Below are positions 35,101 through 49,121 of a stretch of 64,000 nucleotides of DNA, piece after piece. A program made the translations under genes and the position numbers. Under the pieces are notes generated by a model. It was not told the DNA's origin. It ran no database searches and saw only the letters and a list, made by a program, of their open reading frames with translations. The stretch is from Biscogniauxia marginata (Eukaryota; Ascomycota; Sordariomycetes; Xylariales; Xylariaceae): assembly GCA_022695795.1 (NCBI GenBank), contig MU404066.1:310001-374000 (forward strand). The letters run 5' to 3'. Each line of letters opens with the position of its first letter. Within the stretch, counting starts at the first letter, position 1.

Positions 35101-36399
35101 CCTCGTGAAACATGCTCGTTAGCTCTGTGCAAACGCCCTTGCAGAATTGAGTTACATAGTATATATAGAAGGTAGTAGCCGAGCCAACTTAGAAAACCGG
35201 TTTCAGAACGACTTACTGGAAAGCCTGGAACTATTGAGAGCCATTTTCAAGCCTGAGCTACTGGAGGTAACCCTAACCCCAGCATATGGAATCCTATAAG
35301 ATGGGTCGAAATAATCTGCCGGGCGATTAACATACCTACCTAGTAGGTAGCGTTGGTAACCATGTCGTTTGAGCAGTAAGCTTATCGAGGTTCTGATTGA
35401 CGCCTATCTTACGATCCCAAGTTACATCTAGCCAATCCCTTGATCGTCTCGGTAATATATCATGCAAGTACTTTATGAGTCAATGCATTCAAGAGATATC
35501 GTAGCCCACGGCGCTGGTGTTGGATTTGAAATTATTGTCAAGAATTGTATCATTCGGGTCTGACAACGCAATTGGGTGAGTCAATGTCAACTTTAGTGTG
35601 TAGTTGCTGATACCTTGCCGGGTATGTAGGATATTGATATTAAATATCTCCTCCCATTGACAGTTGAAACACTACCTACCTGAGGCGGGGCTTACCTATT
35701 ATGTAGTGGACAGCTGGCAGCATCCTAGCTGCCACCGCCGTCTGCTGCCAACTGTCAACACAAATAAGTAGAGTGTTAAGAATACCTTGGCTTTTCTTCG
35801 TCTTGCAATGGTTGTCGGAAGCCGAAGAGTTCAGGTGACGACAGCCCAATGACTCGACAAGATCCTCCAGGAAAATTCCAGAGTATCTATACTCACTGAT
35901 GGGAATTCGTGCATGCCGGCAAGGTTGCCGCCAACCTAGATTAATTACGCCCATCCAAATTCTAGCCAGCATGGTCAAACTTTGGTCATGACATCGACTT
36001 TCCCAGCTCCGAACATCAGTAGGCACCACCGTTATCGATGTCATTGGTCACGGGGTATATTACGCTATATATGTATTTTGAATCTCCTGCTCGACGTTAT
36101 GGTACTATCACCCTCTATAATTCTTATGGATTCAGTTACAACCTATCCAAGAGCATAAGCCAAATACACAGATTCAGGTTGTGCTTGAAAATTGTCTATC
36201 CTTTTTGGTTGATTAGGGTCAGGTCGGTGATTCTCGATTTCAGAGTTAAGTAAGCACTTATTCTATAAAACAGAGGCGACAGGTGGTGTCAGCAACTGTG
36301 ATGATGGCGATATCATGGTATAGTTAGGTACTACTATATCGGGTCACAACTATGCCAGACCGGTCCTCGCTTCTTCACAAAGCTAGACAGTGTACGGCG
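32174..36399. other. Long intergenic region upstream of the forkhead gene
   Basis: About 4.2 kb. The first 1.5 kb is likely promoter and leader of the forkhead gene and includes CCAAT at 33617-33621 and reverse CCAAT (ATTGG) near 33489 and 33555. A 10-bp inverted repeat lies at 33681-33690 and 33743-33752. From 33.8 to 36.4 kb I see only short random frames and scattered TAGGTACC motifs. Confidence 0.5.
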
Positions 36400-37425
36400 T
36401 AAAAGCAACCGTTTACTGTTAGAAGAGGTCAGCTCATCTCTAGGTTGTGGATCCAATCCCTCCTGGCTGGATGTTGAGCGAAGGACGGGGACGCTCTTCT
36501 GGGCGAACGAGGCCTACACGGTTCCCAATGCGGGATCGCTAGCCGCCCTCTTCAAAGAATCACTATCAATACTAGATAATGTGACCACAGATTATGGTCC
36601 GGCTCAGTCTGCTTTCTTTGCTACAAACCGCTTGGGCCTAGCGCATTACGCCGGCGGTGCCGTCTCGGTCTACGACATTTCGGACCCCAGCAATTTGGTT
36701 GAACTACAGAATTTTCACTATTTCATGGACAAGCCGTACCTGCACGGTATTGTTGCCGACCCGACCGGAAATTTTGTTGTCGTCTTGGACCGCGGCGCCG
36801 ACGCTCTCCGGACATATTCCGTAGGATGGGACGATCGACTAATCGAACTAGGTTCATACTTCACGGAACCAGGTAATGGACCGCGCCATGGTGTTTTGGT
36901 TGAAGGCACTAGCAAGACAATCTTCTATATGTTAGGCGAGCTTGCGAATTCGCTGCACGGGTTCGAGGTCCACTACGAGGAACATATCCATTGGCTTCAA
37001 GCAATTCTACAATAACAGCGTAGACCAGACCGGCTTTGGCGACGCCTAAGGAGTCACGCTCCCGTCTAAAATTGCTGTCACGGGAGGCGGAAAGCACCTT
37101 ATCCTCTTGGCGCGTAACGATGGACGAATCACATATCAGGGCGAGTCGAGTGATACAATCGTATCCTATAGTGTTGACTTCGACGCTGGCGACCTGAGGC
37201 TGATAGGGCTCACCACCCCCGGCGGGCTCTGGCCGCGGACGTTCGCTATTAGTGAGGATGGGACGTTGACCGCGGTGGCGGACCAGTATAACGTTCCGGG
37301 CCGGCTGATCATATGCTCTAGGGATCTGGAAACTGGCATCATTGACGACCAGATATCCCTGGCCACATGGACCACAGATATCACGTTGCCTGACGGACAG
37401 AGTATTTCACATATTCTATGGGTTG
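36400..37425 (+). pseudogene. Lactonase (7-bladed beta-propeller) family pseudogene
   Basis: A plus-strand frame from about 36400 to 37015 reads GCGSNPSWLDVERRTGTLFW, then AQSAFFATNRLGLAHYAGGA, LHGIVADPTGNFVVVLDRGA and GNGPRHGVLVEGTSKTIFYM. These are blades of the 6-phosphogluconolactonase/carboxymuconate-cyclase-like propeller family. Similarity then shifts frame near 36985, crosses an in-frame TAA at 37047-37049, and continues with IAVTGGGKHLILLARND, LTTPGGLWPRTFAISEDGTL and LIICSRDLETGIIDDQ to about 37425. A clear start and the first blade are missing. The frameshift plus stop make a functional protein unlikely unless the sequence has errors. Its substrate class is unknown. Confidence 0.75.
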
Positions 37426-38927
37426 AGCAAGCGAGTGCCCGTATACTGGAGGATGACCTAATATGGCCTGCATCACTTGGACCTAAGCTCAGGGGTAAAG
37501 TTGCCCTGTGACTTAAAGCCCACTATTAAGCACCTTCAGGAAATGGATATCCCCTTCACATATTCCCCAAACCTGACTCATTTCTTGCCTCGCCCATCAA
37601 TTATTTCCCGTCATGAAGTCTTATCGGCAATACTTTCCTGCTACCAGTACTATGTATGTCTTGTCTGAGTTGGCTAGGTTAAGGAGCTGGTAAACAATTG
37701 ATATGTGTTCCAAGGGAATTTTCTCTGTGATATAGACGAACCGTCGCTATGCTGCTAGTAATGCAAAATGATAAGTATTTAGTCAGACACATTGCTGTGT
37801 CGCTATTGTAAATATGTAAATAAAGAAATACTACCTAAATAGGCGGTTACCGTAGGTGGTCATCGGCAGACTCTAATCGGGTTTGAAACCCCCTAGAGAT
37901 CACTTGCAACAAGATATTATAGAGCCATATGACGGTGGGTTCTCCTATCTGTCTCTTCTAAGTAAGAATGTATAGAAATATTTCGATCCCCTACTCCGTC
38001 CTCTGTCCTCAGAAAAAAGAAACACGATTATTTAGCCTTTGAGGTGTTGATTACCATACGATGAACCAAAATTTTCATTTTTACATATAAAGACTAACAC
38101 ACCTGGTTCTGGATAAAATGGAAATCTTGCTACGGCAGTTAGGAGATGAACGCTAACCTTTAAGAACCAATGCCACTAGGAGTCGAACAACTTAGCTGTC
38201 AAGACCAAACTAGGTGGTTATTTAGAGATATCTCCCGGCTGCAAGGCTAGCAGCGTACAGGTTCTCTGGTGCTGACTATCTATATATAGATCGCTCTTCA
38301 ATTATTGCGATATCATTATAGATACAGCATGCTCTCTATCTTCGAGTTTAACCTCTAAACAAACAGGCCCGCTGGTCTACTATGCAGTCACCGACCGGCG
38401 TACATTGGTATTTTTGCACTCGATACTCTTGCGTTACCTGCGTAAAATAGATACGTACAGTTCTTATATGTATTCATGCAGTAAAAATAGAATATATATT
38501 GGTTATGGTACGCATTTCAGCTCATTGTATAATACTCTCCACAGAACTGTCCTTTAGACAGGTTGTACATTTCCGTTGGATGAAATTTAGTAGCATAGCA
38601 ATGAGGTCAACTTGATCCTTAAGCTCGCGAGGGGCTTTTTGATACGATAGACTAAGGGACGGGACACCGCACGGTAAGTTTTCATTAATTAATGAGAACT
38701 AGGATTTTACAATGTACCTTGAACTAATATATATGTGTGTCCCTGTAGCTGCTAAAAGTGTCCCGCAGTCCTTCTTCATGCCGACAACCTAGGCCGGAGG
38801 CCACAATCTGTTTTGAACAGCTAGCTAAAGCTTGAAGTATCTTGAAGTAGAGTAAAGTTTAGTACTAGATACCTAGCTTACCTGCTCGTTTCAGCGTGGA
38901 AAGACTAATGAGGTAGTAACATTGCAG
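37426..38927. other. Intergenic interval left of the retrotransposon
   Basis: No gene recognised. Average composition changes sharply to AT-rich just after 39000. Confidence 0.5.
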
Positions 38928-38931
38928 GACC

Positions 38932-39055
38932 TGTGGGAAGGCACGGACCACTTCTGAGAATTTAGCCTTAGCCTAGATTTCGTTATCCTTAGATTCTTGA
39001 ATCAACCATCCCTTTTATAACTACAATTTCTTTTCTTTGGTTTTATAACTAAACA
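38932..39055 (+). repeat. Left LTR (124 bp)
   Basis: Begins TGTGGGAAGGCACGG and ends AAACA. It aligns without gaps to the right copy, and most differences are G/A or C/T, as expected of RIP. Preceded by GACC. Confidence 0.88.
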
Positions 39056-42000
39056 AAGTGGTAAAAGTTATAACCTTCGTTTTAATCTTTATCGGTTTCC
39101 TATTATAGGTTTTTAATAAAGAATTATAATTAAAGAAATTTTTAGTGTTTATTATTATTACTTAATAATTAAGCATTATAAATTAATATAATTAATATTT
39201 ATAATCGAAAAAAAGAAAAGTTATTACAATTTAAAATTTAAAATTAAATTTATCGTTATTATATATTTTTATTTTATTAAATTTAAAATCGTTAAATATT
39301 AATATCGACATATTAAAGTTATTAAACGGTTATAATAAACTAAACGAGATTTATATAATAATATCTTAAATTCTTTATATTTTTAAATTAATATCTCGAA
39401 TTTTATTTATTAATAAAAGATCTTTATTATTATAAATTAATTAAACGATTTATTATATTTTAAATAAAACAAAATAAAAAATACTTTTTAAAGAGTTATT
39501 ATTAAATTTAATTATTAATTTAAATATAATATTAAAAAGAAATATAATTCGAATTAATTTTATAAATATTAAGATTTAGATTTTATTTTATATTTATAAC
39601 TTAATTAATTATTCGTTAATTAATTATAACTAATTTAATTTAATTAATATTAGTTATTTTTATTATTTAATCAATATATTAAATATAAACCCCTCTTTTA
39701 AAAAACTTTTAAGAAAAAACTTATAAAAATACATTAATAATATATTAATTTTTAAGAGTTAATAAAAAGGCTTTAATAAAAGTTAAAAAACATTTAATTT
39801 TAGTCGATTTTCAAAATTAATTTTAAAAAAGATATTTAAACTTAATATTATAACTTTTTTTAATATTCGAAAAAATTAAGTTAAGTTTTAAAATAAGTTA
39901 AAAAAAGATTTTTTTTATAAATTTATAAATTTGATATTAGTTTAACTTTGAAAATTAATAATTTCGAGCGTTATAAAAATAAAGCTATTATAAATTACGT
40001 CGGTAAAGCGATAAAATTATTTTATTAAGCTTTAAATAATTAATTAAATAAATTATAAAAAAGGCTTTATAAATATATATATATAAGCTTAAAAACAAGA
40101 AAATAAACGTTTTTAAAATCGAATTACAAATCGACTTATAACTTAAAAATTCTTTAATAAATTAAAAGAATTTTTAAATATATATACTTTTTAAAATATC
40201 ATTAAAATTGTTTTAACGTATATCGTTTACTTAAAACCAAAAAAATTTAATTAAATTAAAAGATTTAAAAAGTAACTTTTATTATAACTAATAAAAATAT
40301 TATTTAAAAGTTAAAATTTACATTAAAAAAGTTTTACAAGGAAATATTTTTATTATAATTAACTTTAAAACTACAAATAAGCCTTTTTTATCTTTTTAAT
40401 AAGAAATATTTATATCTTATAAATATATATATTTAACCGGGAATATTAAAGTTATTAAAAATAATAATATTAAGTTTATTATTATTATTATTAATTTTAA
40501 CTTTAATGCTAAATTAATACGTTTAAAATTCTTTTAATAATTTTAATTTATAAAAAGGTATTTAATAAAATAATAAACGAGAAAAATAAAACTTATTTAT
40601 TATAATTATAAAAAAGAAAAGTATATTTCTTAAATATATATTAAGTTATTAAATTATTTATTATAATTATAAAATTAAAAAACATATTATTTCGAGATAT
40701 ATAAAAATGTTACGTTTTAATTAGAAAATTAATTATAATTAAAAAGCTTTTTTTAACGAATTTATAAATAAATTTATTAAATTAAATTATAAAAATAATT
40801 GTAATTATAAAATTAAAATTTAATTAGTTAATTAATAAATATAAGTTAAGTTATAATTAAAAGTACTTTAAAATTAATTAATATATTAAGATTTTATTTT
40901 TTAAAAGAATTAAATAAAGATTAAATATTATTTTTCGTTATTTTTATAATAATAAAAAAACGACGACAAAATAAAGTAAAATCGACTAATAAAATATTTA
41001 AAGTAAAATACTTCGATAACGATATTTTAAAACTAGTTAAACGAAAAGATTTAATAAAAACCCTTAAAAAATATAATTATTTTAAAGAAAAAAAAGCTAA
41101 AAAGTAAAGCGCTAAAAAAACGATTTAAACTTTTAAGATATTTAAAAACTTTAATTTTAAAGTTATTATATTTAAGGTTATTAAAGTCGAAAAATTAAAA
41201 AAAAAACCAAAACGATAACTAATATCACGACGACTAACCTCTTTTTATCCTTGCTGAGTAATAAATTAAAAAATCATCTTAAAGATATTAAGGTAAAACT
41301 AAAAAAAACTATAAAGAATTTAAGGAAATATAAAAATTATATAAATTAAAGAATTAACATTAAAAAGAGTTTAAGAATTATTTTATTCTCGTTTATTATT
41401 TAAAACTAATTATTAAATAAATTATTAATTTTAAAAGTATAATTATTTAAAAAAATAAAAAAATAAAAAAAACGAAAACTTTAATTATTAATATTAAAAA
41501 AAGGATTAATAAGAATTATATTTAATTATAACAAACAAGATTTTAATTATTATATAAGTAATTTAAATAATAACGAAAACGGCGATAATAAATTTTTAAA
41601 ATAAAGTAAAATTTAATAATAAAAAAACTTAATTAAAATACATTTTTAAAGAAATTAATAATAAATCCTTATTAAAACTAATTAATTTAAAATATATTTA
41701 GTAAAATAAGTTAAAATAATTTATATTAATAAAAATAATAATTTAGTTTTAATTTTTATTATATAATATTTTTATTTATTATAAAAAAGATTTTAAGTGT
41801 TATACGCGTTTTTATTATCGGTTTAAATAAGTTTTATAACATTTTATTAAAAAAATAATAATTATAACGAAATCGAGTAATAATTAATTATTAAACTAAA
41901 AAATTAACTTTACGTAAAATTAATAATATAAAATCTATATTAATTATACGAAATATATTACTTTTAAAACTAGTTATAATTAAAAAAACGAAACGTATAT

Positions 42001-45000
42001 ATATTATTATATATTAAAAAAGAAATTTAACGAGAAATAAGAATTAAATAAGCTTAATTTTAATAATATAATAAATAAAAATTTAAACGTAAAAAACTAA
42101 ATAAAAATTTACTTTTAAAAGTAATAAATTCTTAAAATAAAAAAAGATTATTACTTAAAAAATAAAGGTTATTTCACGAAAAAAAAAGATTATTCGTTTT
42201 AATATTAATATATTAATTATTTTAAAATTATCTCGAGAAATGATTTTATACTTTATAAAATCTAATATTAAAAAGAGAAAATAATAAATATTTTATATTT
42301 TATATTAGTTAAACGAAGCTTATTAATTATAAATTTATAAATTATTAATAAATTTTTATAAACTATATTAAAAAACGAAATCAAGTTAAAAAAAAAACTA
42401 TTACTTATATAAATATTACTTTTTATAACTTTTAAAAAAGAAAAAAAACCACGATTTAAAATTCCTAGTTTTAAATTACTAAGTAATAATAATTAAAAAG
42501 AAATTTTAATAGTATTTATAAAAAACACTTTAAATACTTTTTTATATTTTATATTCTTTATAAAATAAAAACGATTATTATTAACGATTAAATATATTTA
42601 CGATAAATATAAATTATTAAAAGAAATTTAAAATTATTATTAATATATAACAATAAAAAGTAAATAATATTAATTTTAAATAACGTAAACGATAAAAAAC
42701 TAACGTTTAATACTTTAAAATATAATAAATCGTTTAAAAATAATTTAACTTATTATAACGAGAATAATATTAAAAAAAATTCTAAAAAATTCTAAAAAAA
42801 AGCCTTATTATAATTTTAATTATTTAATAAATATAATAATTTAAAATTTAAAATAAATAAATAATAAATATATTTTAAAATATTAAGAATTTATTTTAAT
42901 TGAAAACTATATATATTTATTTTAAAATTAATTTTAACATCAAAATAACATAAGAATTAACGAGATTACTTTATATATATTATTATTTTAAAGATATTAA
43001 ATTTAAAAAATAGCTAATTTATAATAACAAATAAAAATAAATTTATTAAAATTTATTAAAATTTATTAAAATATTATTTAAAATAAGAAATATTTTTTAA
43101 TATATTTATAAATAATTATAATATATTAGTTATTTTATTTAATAAGTTATTTAAGTTTTTATATAATTATTATTTCCTTTATTTAATATTTATTTTTATT
43201 AAACTTATTAAAGTAAAAACGAAAATATTTACTATATTTATTAAGGGTTTAAAATTCGATTTAAGCTAAAAATAAATATAATTATTAACGAAATATCGAG
43301 ATAAATATAAAAACTAAGTAAAATTAAAAAATTAATTACGAAATATTAAAGAATTAAATAAATTCTTATATATTTTAAATAGTTTATATTAAAAAGAATA
43401 AACTTAATATAAACCTTTTAACGTATATATTTAAAACTAATTAATAAGATTATTAATATAAAAAAATCTATATGAAAAAATAGTTTTAAAATTATTTTAT
43501 TAAGGTAAAAAATAAAAATAAACTTTCGAAATAATTTATAAAAAAATATAATATAAAACGATTAAAACCCTAAATATATAATTTTAATTCTATTTAATAC
43601 TTAATACGTTAATTAAAAATATAAATATTAATATATATATAACTTTTAAATTTTCGACATAAAAACGAGGTATAATATAAATAAACGTGAAACTTTTAAA
43701 GTTATAAAATGTTTTATAAAATATTAATAATTAATAATATTATCTTTTTTTAATTATATTATATATCGATTATTTAAATATTTTAAAAACCTTAAATAAA
43801 AATATATAAATCTATAAAAAATTATTATTTAATTAAAACAACTAAATAAATATTAATTTATTATATAATATAAACTAAATATATTAAAAATTATTTAAAT
43901 TATAAATAAATTTTCTTAATTAATTAAACTAACTTATAAACTTTTAATAAAAAAGGATTTAAAAAAGCTTTTATTTATATTATTAAATTATAAAACAATT
44001 TAGAAATTTATTAAGTTAAATTTTAAAAAGTTAATTCGTATAAAATTAAATTAATTAAATTAAAATATAATACTTCTTTTTTTAGCTTTAAACTATTTAT
44101 TTATTAATAATATGAAAATTTTAATTAATAATTATAAAAAGTTATTATACGAAAATATAATTTAGTTTTTAATCGCTAAATATAAAGTAATAAAATTACT
44201 TTAAAATAAAAAGCGAAAAATGATTTAAAAACTAATAAAATATTAATTAATTAACGGAAAATTATATTAATTCGAACGAGACGAAAAATTAGTTAAATAT
44301 TTATTAATACTAGAGATATTAAAAGCTTTATATTAAGTATATAATAAATATAATTATTTCGTAATTATTATTACCTTTTGAAATTTAATAAAGAAATTTT
44401 AATAATTAACTTAATATAAAATATAATTAAATATATAAAGAAATATCAAATTTACGTAAAAATAAATAATAAAATTTTATTAATTATAAAGCTAAAAAAG
44501 TAATTATAATAAATTTTTAAATTTTAATTAAAATGAATTTTATTAAACCGATTTATTTTACATTATTAAATAAGTTTAAATATATTTTAATTATTATTAA
44601 TTATTTCTTTTAATACTTATTTATTTTCGTTATATTAAAATTAATTAATATTAAGTTTTAAAGTTATAAAAAATCTTAATTCTTATTTTAAAATACTTTA
44701 TTTAAATATATATTAATAACGTTAAATTATTTTAATATCGCGTTATTAAGGACTTTTTCGCTTAACGAGAAATATAAATTTATTATAAAACCACGAACTA
44801 GCAAAACGAATAATAAAACTAATATTAAATTAATTAAAAAATAAGTATTATAAAATAGGTTTAAAAGGTTAAATCGATAATTAAGAGTTATTACAAATAA
44901 GGTATTAAAATTATTAATTTTCACTCGTAAAAATATTAATTTAAAGATTTTATTTAACGAACTTAAAAAAGAAAATAAATTAAATATTAAAGAGGAAAAG

Positions 45001-48000
45001 AATTAAAAAAAATAAAATTTAAAAAGGAATAATAAAAATATAAAGTTAATAAATAAATATAAAAATATATTTAAAATAAAGATTAAATTATTAAAAAGTA
45101 TTAAAAATAAACTAGTTAAAAAGGAAAATAATAAAATAAAATCGAGAAAATTAAAGTTATTATAATAAAAACCTTAAAAAGTTATAAGTATTATTTTAAA
45201 AGTATTAATTTAAATATAAAATCTTATATATTTAAAAAAGGCGTTAAGAAAAGTATATATTAAAATTTTTAAGTTATACTTCGTAAAAGAAATTAAACTT
45301 ATAATTAATTATCGAAAATTATTAACTTTAAAGAATTTCGAAAAAATGCTTTTAAAGACCCAAGATTTCATGAGAAAGATTTAAAAACTTAAAAATTCGT
45401 ATATATTAAATTTATAACTTTAAATTTTACCTTTTTTAATTTAATAAAGAATTTTTTTATTTAAAATTATTATTTATAAATAAAATAAATAATATTATAT
45501 AAATTTAAGTAATTTATTTATTTTATAATTAATTTTAATTAATTTTAAAATATTAAGTAATATTATAATAAAAAAGGTATTAAAAAACATTTCTTTATAA
45601 AAAGAAATATAAAGATAAAAAATAAAAATTTTAATTATATATTTAAAAAAAGGGGAAAAATTATTATAATAAATTTAAGCTTTAATAAATGTATTTACTT
45701 ATAAAAAACCTTCGATTTATTTATTTACCTTTTTTTCTTTTTTTTATATTAACTATTAATATTTTTATTATTATTAAATATTTATATTATTATAATAAAT
45801 AAATATATAATAATTTTAAAGTAATAAATACGTTTAAGGTATTATTTTAATTTTTTTAATATTTTAACTTTATAATCGAAAAAAGTTTTATTAATACCTT
45901 AATTTAAAGAAATATATATATTTATAGGTATTTTTATAAATAATATTCTTATTTTACCTCGAGAAATTTATTATTAAGAATATTTTTTATAAATAACTTA
46001 TTTTATTAATAACGAATTTATTTTGTATTTTTATTAATTTTATATCTTTATATTTAATAATTAATTATAATTAAGTTACTTAATAGCAAGTCTTTTTAAA
46101 TAAGTAAATTGCTTATTAATTTCGAAATATAAAAAGAACTAAATATAAATAATAATTATATTATTATACTTAATAAAAATATAAAACTTATTAACAAAGC
46201 TATTAATAATAACGATTTTTTAAAATATAATAACAACGAAATACTAAATAAAGATTTTTAAAATAACGATTTTTAAAACGATTATAAAGAAAGAAAAAGA
46301 AATAAAAAATATATTATAACAAATAAAAAGTATTTCTAAAAAATAAAAAGAATTATAAGTTTAAATTATATTATTTTAAAGAAAACTTTAATAACGAAAA
46401 TATTTATATTTTTTAATAATAAAAAAGAAATAAATATATAAACGAAATAAAATTATTTTATTAATTGTCGCGAATATAAAAACCGAAATTTTAAAAATTT
46501 AAAATTAAAACAAAAAAAAGTTATTAATAAGGTAAATTAAATATAACTTAATTAAAAAACTAATAAAAATTATAATTAAAATTAAATAAACGACTTTATA
46601 TATAAATAATATAAATTATTATAAAAATAAATCGCAATTTATTATATTAATAAAGAAATTAAGAAATATTTTTCGTTAAATAAACGATATATATTTTAAC
46701 GTAATAAAAAAGGGTTTTTTTAAATGTTAATTCTAATTTAAATAACGAGACGTATATATAAACCACAAAAAAATTAAAATGCGAATATTAACTTTTTAAC
46801 ATATAAAATTTTATTATATCTTTTAAAATGTTTTATATTATATTATTATTTTCGAATTTTTAATGTTAACTCGATATTTTATATTTAAATATATTTAATA
46901 AATACATTAAAAAGCGTATTTTAAATAACGACTTATATAAATATAATTTTATAATTTTATAAAAACCTTTAATTATAATAATAAGAATTTAGTGATTTAA
47001 ATTTAAATATTAAATAACATTATTATAATAATATTAATAAGCGATAAATTATAACTCGATTATAAAATTTAAATATTTAACTTAAAATTTTAAATAAGTA
47101 AAATAAAGTTTTATATAAATATAAAATTAAACTTAAATAAAAAATAAATAATAAATTATTAATTTTTAAAATTATTAATATATAATATAATTAATTAAAT
47201 TTCCGGAAAATCTTATAATTATTACTAAATTTTTAAATAACGAAATTAATAAAGAATTAATAATAAATACTTTTACGAAATCGATTTTTAAAACTATTTT
47301 TATAAAGATAATAATTATAATTAATTTTAAGAAAAAAACTCCGATAAAAAAAGGTATTTAAATATATTAAATATAAATAAAAAATTAAATGTTAATTAAA
47401 ATTTAGTTAAAAAATAAAAAGTTAAAATGAGAAATTAAAAAACTTTAAACTAGTTATAATAATTTAAAAAGAAACATTAAAATCCTTTATTATTAATTAA
47501 AAATAAAAAATATAAATAAAAAATAATAAATAATTATAAGCTTTATTTCTTAAATTACTTATTTATAAATTATAATAAAGAAAATTTTTTTAAATTATTA
47601 AACTTTAAAAAAAAATTTATAAATTATTAAACTTAAAAAAAATTCGAGAATTAATAAGCTTAAAAAAGAAAAGACTCTTAAATTAATAAACTTTAAAAAA
47701 ATAAAAAATCTCAAATTAAAGAATTATAAAAAAAAATCCCACATTGTAAAACTTTAAAAAAAATAAAGATTTTAAGATTAACAAGTTTAAATAAGACAAA
47801 AATAAAAAAATTCGACGAAGTTACTTAAAAAGTTAATTAAAAAATCGAGAAAATCATTATAAATAAAAATCGAAAATATAACTTTTTTAAATTTAAAGGT
47901 TTTGTTAACCTAGAAAAAAAGGATAATTAAATCGCGAAGTTAAAATAAAAGCTAAAAAACGACATCTCTTGATTAATAACGTAAAAAGACTTTTAAATTA

Positions 48001-48993
48001 CTTCTTTAAAAGAAAAATAAAATTCGCGAATCGCATCTTTAAAAAACGACAAAAAAAAGCGAATTAAATCTTTAAAAACTTAAAACGTTAAATAAATTAA
48101 TAAATTAACTTAAAAGAAAAACCGTTAAATTTCTAAATTAATTAAATAAAAAATAATTAATTAATAAAATTTAAATAATAAAAATTTAAGTAATAAAAAT
48201 TTAATAAATTAATTAACTTAAAAAAGATTATAAATAAATATAAAAGTAATTATAATAAAAGACTTAATTAATAATTAAAAGTGTAAAAATTAACTTCGAA
48301 AAACTTAAAATTTAATATATAAAAAAAACAAAATAAAAAGCTATTAAAAAACATTAAAAATTTAAAAAAGAAAATCCGCGTATAGTTAATATTTTTATAT
48401 CTTTATTTTATATATAAAAAATAAGTTTATAAAGTAATTTATTAAAAGATAAAACTAAAATTTTAAATAATAAAATAAATAATAATCGTAATTATAATTA
48501 ATAATCGTGTTAATTATAACGATTTCTCTGTTTATATAAAGTTTAATAAAACTCGAATTATAATAACTTTAATTATAAAACCTATTTATAAATTAAAAAA
48601 AGTAATAAAACGAAAGATTTATATAATAATTAAATTTTTAAGCTATAAATTAATATAACTTTTTAAATATTTAATAAAATAAAAAAGTAAAAAAAATATT
48701 TAAAAAAAAAGGGATTTAAAAGATTAATAAGGATTATTAAAAGATAATAAAAATAATAAAAACCGGTATAAAATTCTTAATAATATATAAAGTAATAAAT
48801 TAAAATTAATTACTAGTTTTATTTTAAAGTAATTAGTTTAAAAAGACATAAAATTCATATTATCGCTAATTTTAAAGTTATTATAAAAAGAAAAGAAAAG
48901 AAAAACTTTAAATTCATAAAGAAATAAATTTTTAGTTATATTAATGATTTATTAGTTTCGATTTCATTCGAAATCTTAAGGAGGATTTAGCTA

Positions 48994-49117
48994 TATAGGA
49001 AGATACGAATCACTTTTAAGAATTTAGCCTTAACTTAAATTTCGTTATCTTTAGATTCTTAAACTAACTATCCCTTTTATAACTACAATTTCTTCTCTTT
49101 GGTTCTACAGCCAGACA
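48994..49117 (+). repeat. Right LTR (124 bp)
   Basis: Begins TATAGGAAGATACGAA (RIP-altered relative to the left copy) and ends CCAGACA. Same length as the left LTR. Followed by GACC, the matching target-site duplication. Confidence 0.88.
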
Positions 49118-49121
49118 GACC

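Larger units (their letters stand above)
38932..49117 (+). mobile_element. RIP-degraded LTR retrotransposon, 10,186 bp
   Basis: Two 124-bp direct repeats flank about 9.9 kb of extremely AT-rich sequence, and the outermost bases give a 4-bp GACC duplication at 38928-38931 and 49118-49121. The LTR pair starts with T and ends in CA; the left copy keeps TG...CA. No intact frame remains. A purine tract AAGGAGGA at 48978-48985, just before the right LTR, is a plausible polypurine tract and puts the coding strand on plus. A weak plus-strand frame near 44530-44640 keeps a pattern like an integrase core (F-I-x-P-I, then K-Y-I-L-I-I, then Y-F). This is the only protein-level hint I would offer; superfamily cannot be fixed. 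The element is dead. Confidence 0.88.

Noticed and set aside
35676..36044. 122-codon minus-strand frame
   Set aside because: No domain or signal; composition not like the neighbouring genes.
38160..38200. tRNA B-box-like TTCGACTCC on the minus strand
   Set aside because: No T-stem pairing, no A box and no acceptor stem could be built around it.
44727..44924. Short frame within the AT-rich element
   Set aside because: Leu/Ile/Asn/Phe-only translation produced by AT-rich sequence; not a gene.
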